In this document: piece by piece, positions 15,349 to 24,347 of the stretch
Position numbering within the stretch: position 1 is the stretch's first letter
Layout of the letters: each line of letters begins with the position of its first letter
NCBI GenBank assembly: GCA_910586505.1
Contig: CAJUGV010000001.1
Coordinates: 514,004-578,003, forward strand
Reading direction: 5' to 3'
DNA: 64,000 nucleotides
DNA from: an uncultured Paraprevotella sp.
GTDB lineage: Bacteria; Bacteroidota; Bacteroidia; Bacteroidales; Bacteroidaceae
Translations under genes and position numbers: made by a program
Notes under the pieces: generated by a model
The model's database searches: none
What the model saw: only the letters and a program-made list of their open reading frames with translations
Told to the model about the DNA's origin: nothing

Positions 15349-16806
15349 ATGAGAAAAACTCACTTTACTCTTCTTCTGACGGCTTGTTTGAGCCTGAAAT
15401 CAATGGCCGGAGACTGGATGTCACGTCTGCCGGATCATCTTTTCCTGTCGCAGGTGTCTATACCGGGAACGCATGATTCGGCCACAGGTAATGGGGTTAC
15501 TCTGGCCACGTTTTCACAGTGTCAGGATATCGACGTGGCTTCACAGTGGTCCATCGGCATCCGTGCATTCGATTTTCGTCCCCGGGTGAAAGGCGGAAAC
15601 TATCTGAACATCAATCACGGGGTATCGGAAACAAAGCTGCGTTTCGATGACGCCTTGTATTTGTTGAGGGATTCCCTGAGGGCGCATCCTACGGAGTTTG
15701 CGGTCATTCATTGTCTGTATGCAACAAGTTACGACAAAGAAAAGGATGAATATGTAACGTTGTTGCGCGAATTGCTTTCCCGTGAGGATTTAAAAGATTA
15801 TTTCGTGCCTTTCCGTCGTGATCTGACGGTAGGTGACATGCGCGGTAAGATCCTGTTGCTGAGTCGCGATCAGTATGCAAGCAAACCTATTACGGGCGGA
15901 TTTTTCCAGAATTGGTGCGGATGGCTGGATTGGAATGCGCAGACAAAATGCGGCATTATCGGTATGAACAGTCTGCTGGATAGCAAATGTACGCTTTGTG
16001 TGCAGGATTATGCCAATACAAAAGATAATGAAGGTGGTGTGCAGACTAAAGTAGATGCGGTAACCCAGATGCTGGATTACAGTACGAAACATGTGACGGA
16101 CGATAAGTCTAAAGTAGTGTGGGTTTTTAATTTTGCTTCAGCTTATCATGGAAGTCTTTCGACGGCAAACAGCTACCGTGAGAATGCCACCCATACCAAT
16201 GCAGCCATCATTGAATATTTAAAGACGCACGATGCCGGTCCGACGGGGGTTGTTCTGATGGATTATTGCGTAGACCGCTCGCCGAATGAGAAGGACGGTA
16301 AGTATCTGACACGTGGCCGCGAGCTGGTGGATACCTTGATTGAAAACAATTTCAAGTGGCTGACATTGCGGAATCAAAAGGCCTTCGACAAGGCTTTGGA
16401 GCGAATCAATTTGCTTTATGGAAGGATAGATGCCGTTCGGGAACTGCTGGCGACGGACTGTTCTGATGTAGCCGTTGATTTCTACGGACGTTTGGACGAA
16501 GCGAAGCTGGGAGTGGATGCTGTGTTGGCGGAAGCGGAGCAGAAGCGTGATGGCTGGTTGCTTACCGAAAGCTATACTGTAGACTATACCGGTAATTTGC
16601 GCATCATTAATAAGATACTTTCTGATGCACGGGATGCACAGACCGACTATAATAACGTAAATGGTGTGCAGACGGTGTATAAAGACGGTGCGGGTAAGGA
16701 ATACCGTGTTTATTCTGTTTCCGGCAAGCAGTTGAATGCACCCCGCCCCGGTGCGGTCAACATTCTGAAGTATTTGGACGGAACGGTCAGAAAAGTAAGG
16801 TTCTGA
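15349..16806 (+). CDS. secreted phosphatidylinositol-specific phospholipase C-domain protein
   Basis: 485 residues with a signal peptide ending near SMA-GD (residues 1-20). The PI-PLC X domain is clear: SIPGTHDSATG with catalytic His42, IGIRAFDFRPRV, and NINHGVS with the second His90. These enzymes cleave phosphoinositides or inositol-glycan anchors by acid-base catalysis without calcium. The C-terminal region includes a helical segment (about 350-430) and ends in YRVYSVSGKQLNAPRPGAVN then DGTVRKVRF. This resembles the C-terminal sorting-type beta domain of Bacteroidetes secreted proteins. It appears monocistronic, with a terminator 20 bp after the stop. The substrate could be host or self phosphoinositides or inositol lipids. 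Confidence 0.88.
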   Translation: MRKTHFTLLLTACLSLKSMAGDWMSRLPDHLFLSQVSIPGTHDSATGNGVTLATFSQCQDIDVASQWSIGIRAFDFRPRVKGGNYLNINHGVSETKLRFDDALYLLRDSLRAHPTEFAVIHCLYATSYDKEKDEYVTLLRELLSREDLKDYFVPFRRDLTVGDMRGKILLLSRDQYASKPITGGFFQNWCGWLDWNAQTKCGIIGMNSLLDSKCTLCVQDYANTKDNEGGVQTKVDAVTQMLDYSTKHVTDDKSKVVWVFNFASAYHGSLSTANSYRENATHTNAAIIEYLKTHDAGPTGVVLMDYCVDRSPNEKDGKYLTRGRELVDTLIENNFKWLTLRNQKAFDKALERINLLYGRIDAVRELLATDCSDVAVDFYGRLDEAKLGVDAVLAEAEQKRDGWLLTESYTVDYTGNLRIINKILSDARDAQTDYNNVNGVQTVYKDGAGKEYRVYSVSGKQLNAPRPGAVNILKYLDGTVRKVRF

Positions 16807-16826
16807 TTGGGCGGTGAGATAAAGAA

Positions 16827-16870
16827 AGAGACTTGAATGTGAGGGATAGACCTACATTCAAGTCTCTTTT
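16827..16870. terminator. bidirectional terminator between the PI-PLC gene and tRNA-Leu
   Basis: AGAGACTTGAATGT (16827-16840) pairs with ACATTCAAGTCTCT (16854-16867), then TTTT. The reverse strand also ends in a T-rich run, so it can stop both converging transcripts. Confidence 0.85.
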
Positions 16871-16873
16871 GCG

Positions 16874-16955
16874 TGCGCCTGATAGGACTCGAACCTACAC
16901 GCCGCGAAGCACCAGATCCTAAGTCTGGCGTGTCTACCAATTTCACCACAGGCGC
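16874..16955 (-). tRNA. tRNA-Leu (anticodon TAG)
   Basis: The minus strand gives an 82-nt class II tRNA. The acceptor GCGCCTG (5' end at 16955) pairs with CAGGCGC (3' side at 16875). The anticodon arm CCAGA-CTTAGGA-TCTGG carries TAG. A variable arm and a GGTTCGAGTCC T-arm are present. The 3' CCA is not encoded. Confidence 0.95.
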
Positions 16956-16968
16956 GGTAAGACGGCTG

Positions 16969-17000
16969 CAAAGGTAGAAAGATTTATTGTGATGTCCAAA
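16969..17000 (-). promoter_or_regulatory. tRNA-Leu promoter
   Basis: The minus strand has TTTG (17000-16997), a 20-nt spacer and TACCTTTG (16976-16969), ending 13 nt before the tRNA. It abuts the stop codon of the S41 peptidase gene. Confidence 0.75.
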
Positions 17001-18014
17001 TTATTGGTTCAGAAATTCGCGTGCGGTTTCTATCATTGTGTCTTTGTTGCGTGCGGCATCTTCTTGGTTAAGATGGACGAAGATATTGGGTTCGATGCCG
17101 AATTCAATGTGTTTCATATCGGAATCATACATCGGACAGGCTGAGAAGCGGACAGCCCATCCGTTGGGAAGCTCGGAGGAGAAAGGCAGTCCGGAACCAC
17201 CGCCGGTGCGGTCACCCATAATCGTTACGGATGGACAGACTTTCATGTTGCGTACGAACGTGTTGGTGGCGCTGTAACAGGAGCGGTTCGTCAGGACCAC
17301 CGCTTTTTTCTGCCATCGTATGCCCTTGGAAGGTTCGATATATTCGGCTTCGGCCGGCGAGAAGTCGTTATGGCCTGTTCCGTTCTTGTGAGTGATGTAG
17401 CCGGCCAGCCGTTTTTCATTGGTGAAGCGTTGGGCCAGTCTTTCGGCATAGGTCAGCGTACCGCCTGAGTTGTTGCGCACATCGACGATCAGGCCTCGGC
17501 ACAGGCGCAGATATTGCATTACTTCATCAAGGTTTCCTTCACCCACACCGGAACTGAAACTTCCGTAATATATATAGCCGATGTTGTCGTCGAGAATCTT
17601 GTAGTGGATGCCTGCGGCGATGCGATAGTCTGTGCCCAGATAGACGCGGTGCAGACTGTCGTTGAAATTCGAAGGATAGTCTTCGCGCCAGCTCCAGTAG
17701 CGGCCGGCATCGGCGGCAGAATAGAGGTTGACGTGTCCGTCGCGCAGTTCGGCCAACATGTCGCACAGCACTTCGAAGAGCTGTGCCGAAGTCATGCCGT
17801 CGTGCACTCGCGGACGGTATTTGGTGTATACCTCGCTCCACGGCAGACAGCCTTCCCGTGTCTTGTAATCATGAAAGCAATATTGCGTATCGATGATGCG
17901 CCAAAGGGTTTCAAAGTTGTTGACCGGTGTGTTGTCGGCAATTTCTTCGCGGATGCAGGCCGGGCAAAAGAGAAGGATAAGGACAGCGTAGAGCAGGAGT
18001 ATGTAGTGCTTCAT
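17001..18014 (-). CDS. S41-family (C-terminal processing/tricorn-type) peptidase lipoprotein
   Basis: 337 residues with a lipoprotein signal (ILLFCPACIRE, Cys about 20). The domain is a tail-specific protease: GYIYYGSFSSGVGE and LIVDVRNNSGGTLTYAE form the nucleotide-like core. TNRSCYSATNTFV contains the likely catalytic Ser, followed by MGDRTGGGSGLPFSSELPNGW. No PDZ domain is obvious. The peptidase probably acts on periplasmic or outer-membrane proteins. It follows the DUF3316 gene by 19 bp and parC further upstream on the same strand, so co-transcription is likely but functional linkage is not evident. Confidence 0.88.
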   Translation of the reverse strand: MKHYILLLYAVLILLFCPACIREEIADNTPVNNFETLWRIIDTQYCFHDYKTREGCLPWSEVYTKYRPRVHDGMTSAQLFEVLCDMLAELRDGHVNLYSAADAGRYWSWREDYPSNFNDSLHRVYLGTDYRIAAGIHYKILDDNIGYIYYGSFSSGVGEGNLDEVMQYLRLCRGLIVDVRNNSGGTLTYAERLAQRFTNEKRLAGYITHKNGTGHNDFSPAEAEYIEPSKGIRWQKKAVVLTNRSCYSATNTFVRNMKVCPSVTIMGDRTGGGSGLPFSSELPNGWAVRFSACPMYDSDMKHIEFGIEPNIFVHLNQEDAARNKDTMIETAREFLNQ

Positions 18015-18033
18015 GTCATTGTGATGTAGGGGG

Positions 18034-18951
18034 TTACAGGACGAACGGCCGGTGCCGGCTTTCCTTGCGCTTGATAAAGTTGAAATGCTTGACGTAGCCT
18101 ATCATGAAACTATGATTCCAGATGTGGCTGCGCAGGCCGTTTACACGGCTCTGGCGTATGTCACACAGATAACCTGTGCGGAATGTGAATCCCGCGACGG
18201 GGAAGTCCAGCGTCAGGAGATGGCGCATGGAAGGAGCGTTGCCGGGATGAGTGAAACAGACGTTATGGTCGTAGTTGCCCAACGACATCTCATAATAGGA
18301 TTGTCCGTACTGTGGGGAGAACATGACGCCCGTCAGCGGTAAGGATGCCTGATAACGGACGGTGAAAGGAACACGCCTGATATGGAACGGATAAACGGCC
18401 ATCAGCGAGGCGCACAGGTCGGCATCTGCTTTTGCCTGCACCGGATTGTTGGAGTTCCGGTTGTTGTAGATGGCTCCCAGTCCGGCATGGATTTCTCCTC
18501 CGGCCATGAGACGGAGACAACCGGCTACGTTCCAATTATAATGCCAGCCGATAGAATAATTGAATTTTCCGCCCATCTCATCGGAATTTCCGGCTCGGTT
18601 GGATGTATAACAGAAGAATCCGTCGAAGATGCTTTGCACCGTAATCCTTCCCTCCAGCCAGTGTGTCTTCCGCAGTGTCTCGTGCAGGAAGCTCAGGTGA
18701 GGCCCGGTATAAGTGACGGGTGAGAGGTAGGTCTCATATAAACTGGTGCGTCCTGTTCCGAAGAGTGTGGCATGGGTCGTTGCCCGGTTCTCGGGCAGGG
18801 AGGACGATTCCTGGGCACGGCACGGCATGCCGCTTATGAGCTGCCACACGGTTGTGAGGCAGACCGCCGTACGGAGCAGGTTTGCACGGATGATCCGGAG
18901 ACGGCCGGTTACCGGCACAGGCAGGGAGAGGGGCATGCTATTCGTTTTCAA
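18034..18951 (-). CDS. DUF3316 domain-containing outer-membrane-like protein
   Basis: 305 residues. After an extended basic N-terminus there is a hydrophobic stretch (TAVCLTTVWQLISGMPCRAQ) acting as signal peptide. The mature protein has alternating beta strands rich in aromatic residues (YSIGWHYNWNVAG, MLMAGGEIH-like, VRYQASLPLTGVMFSPQYGQSYYEM). It ends in a basic tail, as in DUF3316 proteins of Bacteroidetes, which are thought to be outer-membrane barrels. Its 5' end overlaps the parC 3' end by 14 bp, so the true start may be an internal codon nearer the signal peptide. No function is known. Confidence 0.8.
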   Translation of the reverse strand: MKTNSMPLSLPVPVTGRLRIIRANLLRTAVCLTTVWQLISGMPCRAQESSSLPENRATTHATLFGTGRTSLYETYLSPVTYTGPHLSFLHETLRKTHWLEGRITVQSIFDGFFCYTSNRAGNSDEMGGKFNYSIGWHYNWNVAGCLRLMAGGEIHAGLGAIYNNRNSNNPVQAKADADLCASLMAVYPFHIRRVPFTVRYQASLPLTGVMFSPQYGQSYYEMSLGNYDHNVCFTHPGNAPSMRHLLTLDFPVAGFTFRTGYLCDIRQSRVNGLRSHIWNHSFMIGYVKHFNFIKRKESRHRPFVL

Positions 18952-21679
18952 AAAGTTTCATTTGTCCGTTCGTGCTGTCCGGGCTATCTGTCTGGCTCTC
19001 CTCGGTGTCGGAAACGATATTTTCTCTTTCGGATGTCGGCTCAGGGCTGTCGTTCTCATTATCCGTTGTTTCCTCCAAGGCCGGTTCGGGATGGCGCAAG
19101 GGTTCCAGTTCGGTAATGGCTTCCGTGTCGAGTGTGGTGAGCCGCTTGCCTTTGGCTTTGAAGCTTTTCACGCCGATGAAGCTTTCCGCATCGACTTCCT
19201 GCGGATCGCGGAAAGCGTCGTGTCCGCCGAAGGTGATCTGCAGTCGCGGATAAGGAGTGTCGGTCAGCAGAACAAAGCGGCTGTCCTTGTTCTCTCCCGT
19301 AAAGCTTTGCGGTTTGGCGCTCGGTTCGAACGTGAATCGCTTGACATAGGGGAAGCCTTGCTGGTCGGCGTCATAGAGCACGGCGCACCACGTCTTCTCC
19401 TGTGAGAACTTCTCGATGCGCAGGATGCCCGGTTCGTAATGATTGTTCACGTCGAAATTTGTGGTGTAGAAATCGCCGTTCTTCATGACGATCAGAATCA
19501 GGTCGTCGCTGTGAAACTCTCCCAGATATTCTCCTCGCTCATCATAGTTCAGTCTGTTGACGTCGTGGTCGAACCAGACTTTGCGCCCGCCCAGCGTCGA
19601 ACCGCCGTGCGACTTCAGGCCGATACGCTGGATCTCCGTCTTGCTGAGGATGTTGCCCATGCTCTGACGTCCTTTGATGGCCACCGTACTGAAGTCTTTC
19701 TCAGCAAATAGCTTCTTGATTTTCAGTGTGGGCTTGAGGGTGATTTTGATGATCTCCGCTTCCCCGTTGGGATTGGCCGTGAAGTATGACACCCGTGAGT
19801 AGGGCTTTCCCTGCGTCAGGTCGTATTCGCGGTCACGGGTGACAGAGGTGACGTTGAACCTCTTGATGTAATATACTCCGTCCTTTCCGTCGCGGTATAC
19901 CACGTTGTATATCGTGCGCTTATCGTTGCGTTTGAATACGGCGGCGTGTATAATCTCTGCTTTCCGCTTTTCGGACTTGCTTTTTTCCGTTTCGCCCACG
20001 AAAGTCTTGTCGCAGATGCGGATGACTTTGTATGTGCCGTCGCGGTAGAAGATGATGGCATCGTCGATATCGGAACAATTGGCGATGAATTCGTCCTTTT
20101 TTAGCGAAGTGCCGATAAAGCCCTCTTCCCGGTTGAGATAAAGTTTCTCGTTCGCCTCGACGACTTTTGTGGCTACAATGGTGTCGAAATTCCTCAATTC
20201 CGTGTGGCGCGGATGCTCATGTCCGTATTTGGCTTTCAGCATACGGAACCATTCGCTGGTGACTTCCGTCATGTTATTCAGGTCACGGTCGATTCGTCTT
20301 ATCTCGTCTTCCATCCGTGCGATGGCATCGTTCGCTTTCTCCTTGTTGAATTTCAGGATACGCGCCATCTTGATATCCATCAGTTTCAGGATGTCATCCT
20401 TGGTTACCTCACGTATCATCTGCGGATAGAAGGGGGTGAGCCGCTCGTCGATGTGTGCGCAGGCGGCGTCCATGTCTTTGGCCTGTTCGAAGCCTTTGTC
20501 CTTGTAGATACGTTCCTCTATGAATATCTTTTCGAGAGAGGCAAAGTGCAGGCTTTCCCGCAGTTCGCCTTTACGGATGAGCAGTTCTTTTCGGATCAGT
20601 TCGAGCGTGTTGTCCACCGAACGTTTCAGCACCTCACCGACGGTCAGGAAACAGGGCTTCTTGTCATCGATGATACAGCAGTTCGGCGAGATGCTCACCT
20701 CGCAGTCGGTGAAAGCGTAGAGCGCGTCGAGTGCCTTGTCCGAGCTGACGCCCGGTGTGAGATGTACGAGAATCTCCACTTCCGCGGCCGTATTGTCTTC
20801 CACCTTCCGTACTTTTATTTTGCCTTTCTCTATGGCTTTCAGAATGGAGTCGATGAGTGTAGTGGTGGTCTTGCCGTAGGGAATTTCCCGGATAGCCAGT
20901 GTCTTGCTGTCTATCTTGGTGATTTTGGCACGTACCTTTACCACACCGCCGCGTCCTCCGTCGTTGTAACGGCTCACATCAATGCTGCCGCCGGTCAGGA
21001 AGTCGGGGTAGAGCTGGAACGGTTCGCCGTGCAGGTAGCTGACGGCGGCATCGCATATTTCATTCAGGTTATGAGGGAGAATTTTGGATGACAGTCCCAC
21101 GGCGATGCCTTCCACTCCCTGTGCCAATAGTAACGGAAACTTGACGGGAAGCGTCACCGGTTCTTTGTTGCGTCCGTCGTATGACAGTTTCCATTCCGTG
21201 GTTTTCGGGTTAAACACCACGTCCAGGGCGAATTTTGATAGACGGGCCTCTATATATCGCGAAGCGGCTGCCGAATCTCCGGTAAGGATGTTCCCCCAGT
21301 TTCCCTGGCAGTCGATGAGCAGGTCTTTCTGTCCCAACTGCACAAGGGCATCGCCGATGGAGGCATCTCCGTGCGGATGAAACTGCATCGTATGTCCTAC
21401 GATATTGGCCACTTTGTTGTAGCGTCCGTCATCCATGCGTTTCATCGAATGCAGGATGCGTCGCTGTACGGGTTTGAAACCGTCGTTGATATGGGGCACG
21501 GCCCGTTCGAGTATCACGTAGGAAGCATAGTCGAGAAACCAGTTCTGATACATGCCGCTCAGATGATGGACGGTGCCGTTCTGCATGTCCGTTTCGGGAC
21601 GATAGCTGGAATGTCCCTCGTTTTCTTCTTCTTCGCGACCGGTTGCCGGCTCTGTCAGCTCGTTTTTATCTTCGCTCAT
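18938..21679 (-). CDS. parC: DNA topoisomerase IV subunit A
   Basis: A 913-residue type IIA topoisomerase A subunit, which cuts and passes double-stranded DNA for decatenation with ParE. The winged-helix and tower core contains HPHGDASIGDALVQLGQ and DSAAASRYIEARLS, with catalytic Tyr142. A coiled-coil arm and a C-terminal domain with partial beta-pinwheel blades follow. There is no GyrA-box signature, favouring ParC. The last 50 residues are acidic and low-complexity and end in QMKLFENE. The product is the long Bacteroidetes form. A -7 box lies about 30 nt upstream. Confidence 0.92.
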   Translation of the reverse strand: MSEDKNELTEPATGREEEENEGHSSYRPETDMQNGTVHHLSGMYQNWFLDYASYVILERAVPHINDGFKPVQRRILHSMKRMDDGRYNKVANIVGHTMQFHPHGDASIGDALVQLGQKDLLIDCQGNWGNILTGDSAAASRYIEARLSKFALDVVFNPKTTEWKLSYDGRNKEPVTLPVKFPLLLAQGVEGIAVGLSSKILPHNLNEICDAAVSYLHGEPFQLYPDFLTGGSIDVSRYNDGGRGGVVKVRAKITKIDSKTLAIREIPYGKTTTTLIDSILKAIEKGKIKVRKVEDNTAAEVEILVHLTPGVSSDKALDALYAFTDCEVSISPNCCIIDDKKPCFLTVGEVLKRSVDNTLELIRKELLIRKGELRESLHFASLEKIFIEERIYKDKGFEQAKDMDAACAHIDERLTPFYPQMIREVTKDDILKLMDIKMARILKFNKEKANDAIARMEDEIRRIDRDLNNMTEVTSEWFRMLKAKYGHEHPRHTELRNFDTIVATKVVEANEKLYLNREEGFIGTSLKKDEFIANCSDIDDAIIFYRDGTYKVIRICDKTFVGETEKSKSEKRKAEIIHAAVFKRNDKRTIYNVVYRDGKDGVYYIKRFNVTSVTRDREYDLTQGKPYSRVSYFTANPNGEAEIIKITLKPTLKIKKLFAEKDFSTVAIKGRQSMGNILSKTEIQRIGLKSHGGSTLGGRKVWFDHDVNRLNYDERGEYLGEFHSDDLILIVMKNGDFYTTNFDVNNHYEPGILRIEKFSQEKTWCAVLYDADQQGFPYVKRFTFEPSAKPQSFTGENKDSRFVLLTDTPYPRLQITFGGHDAFRDPQEVDAESFIGVKSFKAKGKRLTTLDTEAITELEPLRHPEPALEETTDNENDSPEPTSERENIVSDTEESQTDSPDSTNGQMKLFENE

Positions 21680-21708
21680 ATTTCCGTCTGTTGTATATCA
21701 TTTTAACG

Positions 21709-21716
21709 CAAAAATA
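21709..21716 (-). promoter_or_regulatory. parC promoter -7 element
   Basis: The minus strand reads TATTTTTG, about 30 nt before the parC start. The divergent glyS -7 box is only 23 nt away. Confidence 0.5.
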
Positions 21717-21739
21717 ACATTTTAATAAAAAAAAAGGCG

Positions 21740-21747
21740 TACTTTTG
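21740..21747 (+). promoter_or_regulatory. glyS promoter -7 element
   Basis: TACTTTTG fits TAnnTTTG, 33 nt upstream of the glyS ATG. Confidence 0.55.
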
Positions 21748-21780
21748 CGAAAGTTTTATCAATATTTTACGAAATAGAGT

Positions 21781-23322
21781 ATGGCTCAGGAAGATGTATT
21801 CAAAAAAATAGTGTCACATTGTAAGGAATACGGTTTTGTGTTTCCCTCAAGCGACATCTATGACGGATTAGGCGCTGTGTACGATTACGGTCAGAACGGT
21901 GTGGAGTTGAAGAACAACATCAAACAATACTGGTGGCAAAGTATGGTGCTGTTGCACGAAAATATCGTGGGTATCGATGCCGCTATTTTCATGCACCCCA
22001 CAACATGGAAGGCCAGCGGCCATGTGGATGCATTCAATGATCCTTTGATAGACAATCGCGACAGCAAGAAGCGTTACCGTGCCGATGTGTTGATCGAAGA
22101 TCAGATAGCAAAGTATGAGGAGAAGATAAATAAGGAAGTGGCCAAGGCTGCGAAGAAATTCGGAGAAAGTTTCGACGAGCAGAAATTCCGCGAGACCAAT
22201 CCCCGCGTGCTTGAGCATCAGGAAAAGCGCGACGCCCTGCACCAGCGTTACAGCGACGCGATGAATGCGGGCGATCTTGACGGATTGAAACAGATTATCC
22301 TTGATGAGGGAATCGTATGTCCCATCAGCGGTACGCATAACTGGACCGACGTGCGCCAGTTCAACCTTATGTTCAAGACGGAAGTGGGTTCTACGGCTGA
22401 AGGTTCGTCTACAATATATCTGCGCCCGGAGACGGCACAGGGAATCTTCGTGAACTACATGAACGTGCAGAAGACCGGTCGTATGAAACTTCCTTTCGGT
22501 ATCGCACAGATCGGTAAGGCATTCCGCAATGAGATTGTGGCCCGCCAGTTCATCTTCCGCATGCGTGAGTTCGAACAGATGGAGATGCAGTACTTCGTGA
22601 AGCCGGGTACGGAGCTTCAGTGGTTCGAGACATGGAAGAAAACCCGTATGGCATGGCATCAGGCATTGGGATTCGGTGCGGAAAACTACCGTTTCCACGA
22701 CCATGAGAAACTGGCCCATTACGCCAATGCGGCAAGCGACGTTGAGTTCCGCATGCCGTTCGGTTTCAAAGAAGTGGAAGGCATTCACAGCCGTACCAAC
22801 TTCGACTTGAGCCAGCACGCCAAATATTCGGGCAAGAAGATAGAATATTTCGATCCCGAAACGAATGAAAGCTATACCCCGTATGTGATAGAGACTTCCA
22901 TCGGTGTAGACCGTATGTTCCTTTCCATCATGTGCCACAGCTATCAGGAAGAAAAACTGGAGAACGGTGAGACGCGCGTAGTGTTGCGTTTGCCGGAGGC
23001 GCTGGCACCGGTGAAACTGGCCGTTATGCCTTTGGTGAAGAAAGACGGGCTGCCGGAGAAGGCACACGAGATTATCAGCGACCTGCGTTTCCACTTCAAC
23101 TGTAAGTATGACGAGAAGGATTCCATCGGCAAGCGCTATCGCCGTCAGGACGCCGTGGGTACGCCGTTCTGCGTGACTGTGGATTACGACACGCTGAAAG
23201 ACAATACCGTGACGCTGCGCAACCGTGATACGATGGAGCAGAAGCGTGTGGCTATTGCCGACCTGCGGGGTATAATCGAAGATCGCGTAAGCATCACTTC
23301 GTTGTTGAAAAGAATTATGTAA
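21781..23322 (+). CDS. glyS: glycine-tRNA ligase (class II, single-chain type)
   Basis: 513 residues, matching the alpha2-type GlyRS found in Bacteroidetes rather than the two-subunit enzyme. It charges tRNA-Gly with glycine. Signatures are GTHNWTDVRQFNLMFKT, RPETAQGIFVNY, FRNEIVARQFIFRMREFEQ (motif 2), and YVIETSIGVDRMFL (motif 3). An anticodon-binding domain covers about 400-513 (PVKLAVMPLVKKDGL). The gene is followed after 24 bp by an FKBP lipoprotein gene on the same strand. Confidence 0.96.
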   Translation: MAQEDVFKKIVSHCKEYGFVFPSSDIYDGLGAVYDYGQNGVELKNNIKQYWWQSMVLLHENIVGIDAAIFMHPTTWKASGHVDAFNDPLIDNRDSKKRYRADVLIEDQIAKYEEKINKEVAKAAKKFGESFDEQKFRETNPRVLEHQEKRDALHQRYSDAMNAGDLDGLKQIILDEGIVCPISGTHNWTDVRQFNLMFKTEVGSTAEGSSTIYLRPETAQGIFVNYMNVQKTGRMKLPFGIAQIGKAFRNEIVARQFIFRMREFEQMEMQYFVKPGTELQWFETWKKTRMAWHQALGFGAENYRFHDHEKLAHYANAASDVEFRMPFGFKEVEGIHSRTNFDLSQHAKYSGKKIEYFDPETNESYTPYVIETSIGVDRMFLSIMCHSYQEEKLENGETRVVLRLPEALAPVKLAVMPLVKKDGLPEKAHEIISDLRFHFNCKYDEKDSIGKRYRRQDAVGTPFCVTVDYDTLKDNTVTLRNRDTMEQKRVAIADLRGIIEDRVSITSLLKRIM

Positions 23323-23346
23323 ATCTGTCAAAAGAGACGGTGACTG

Positions 23347-24009
23347 ATGAAGAAAAGTTTATTATATCCGACCCTGTTCCTGCTGGCGGTGGGTTCGCTG
23401 AGTTCCTGCAAGGAGGAGGACGACACCTATGACGCCTATGCCAACTGGCCGTCCCGGAATGCCGAGTTTTTTGTCCGGACGGCTGCCGAGGCCCGCAATG
23501 CCATAGCCGAGGCCAAAGCTGCCCACGGAGGGCAATGGGAAGCACACTGCGATTGGCGTATGTTCAAGTCGACCACCAAGTCGCAGGATGTTCCGGGGGC
23601 ATTGACCGATTCGGTCTGTGTACGCATAGAAAGGCGGGGCGAGGGCACGCAAAGTCCTACATGGTCCGACACGGTGCGTGTCAATTACAGAGGCTATCTG
23701 ATGCCTACGCAGAATATGGTGAACGGAGAATGGGTGGAAGAACGCAAGGTTTTCTCCCAGTCGTTTATGGGCGAATTGGATAATCAGTTTGCCGTGCCGG
23801 CCAAAATGGGCGTCTCGGCAGGAGTGCCGGGTTTTGCCACGGCATTGCAATATATGAAGAAAGGCGACGTATGGTGGGTTTATATCCCCTCCGAACTGGC
23901 TTACGGCAGTCAGGAGACAGGGGCGGTCCGGCCTTATTCCACACTGACCTTCTACGTCAATCTGGTGGACTATTACGAGCCGGGTGATAAGATTCCCGAC
24001 TGGAAATGA
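23347..24009 (+). CDS. FKBP-type peptidyl-prolyl cis-trans isomerase lipoprotein
   Basis: 220 residues. The signal ends in a lipobox (LSSC, Cys21), so it is anchored in the envelope. The FKBP domain spans about residues 90-212: DTVRVNYRGYL, VPGFATALQYMKKGDVWWVYIPSELAYGSQ, and PYSTLTFYVNLVDY. It would assist folding of exported proteins. It probably shares the glyS transcript and is followed by a strong terminator. Confidence 0.9.
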   Translation: MKKSLLYPTLFLLAVGSLSSCKEEDDTYDAYANWPSRNAEFFVRTAAEARNAIAEAKAAHGGQWEAHCDWRMFKSTTKSQDVPGALTDSVCVRIERRGEGTQSPTWSDTVRVNYRGYLMPTQNMVNGEWVEERKVFSQSFMGELDNQFAVPAKMGVSAGVPGFATALQYMKKGDVWWVYIPSELAYGSQETGAVRPYSTLTFYVNLVDYYEPGDKIPDWK

Positions 24010-24017
24010 TTTGTAAT

Positions 24018-24062
24018 AAAAAGCGCGCCGGCTTTCCGTGTGAGGGAGCCGGCGCGCTTTTT
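24018..24062 (+). terminator. intrinsic terminator after the FKBP gene
   Basis: AAAAAGCGCGCCGGCT (24018-24033) pairs with AGCCGGCGCGCTTTTT (24047-24062), with the T-run included. Confidence 0.9.
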
Positions 24063-24281
24063 ATCTAACATGCAGAAAACGTTTGTGTTGCAACGATCGG
24101 AAAACATGCGGCGCGGCGGAGAATTTTCATGCGGACGGTTTTAAAAAATCGTCCGCATGATTTTTTAAAATGATGCGCTTCATTTTCCGGTGTATTGCGC
24201 ATAAGAAAATGATGTCGTGAAAAAATCAATCTCATGAGACCGCTCGGCCGTGTTGTGTTCCGCTGCCCGGAGGTATATGAA
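24063..24281. other. spacer with palindrome module B
   Basis: Between two convergent terminators lies CATGCGGACG (24128-24137) with CGTCCGCATG (24150-24159), followed by the near-palindrome AAAATGATGCGCTTCATTTT (24167-24186) and a further ATTGCGCAT. No gene was seen. Confidence 0.55.
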
Positions 24282-24322
24282 AATCCCCCTTGCCGCTTTA
24301 GGGAACAACGGCAAGGGGGATT
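24282..24322 (-). terminator. asd terminator
   Basis: AATCCCCCTTGCCG (24282-24295) pairs with CGGCAAGGGGGATT (24309-24322). On the minus strand it continues into TTTTC. It lies 26 nt past the asd stop. Confidence 0.75.
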
Positions 24323-24347
24323 GTTTTGCTGGTATATGGGGGATGAA

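Noticed and set aside
21868..23331. A 487-codon minus-strand frame opposite glyS
   Set aside because: glyS is fully conserved on the other strand, and the antisense product shows no recognisable motif.
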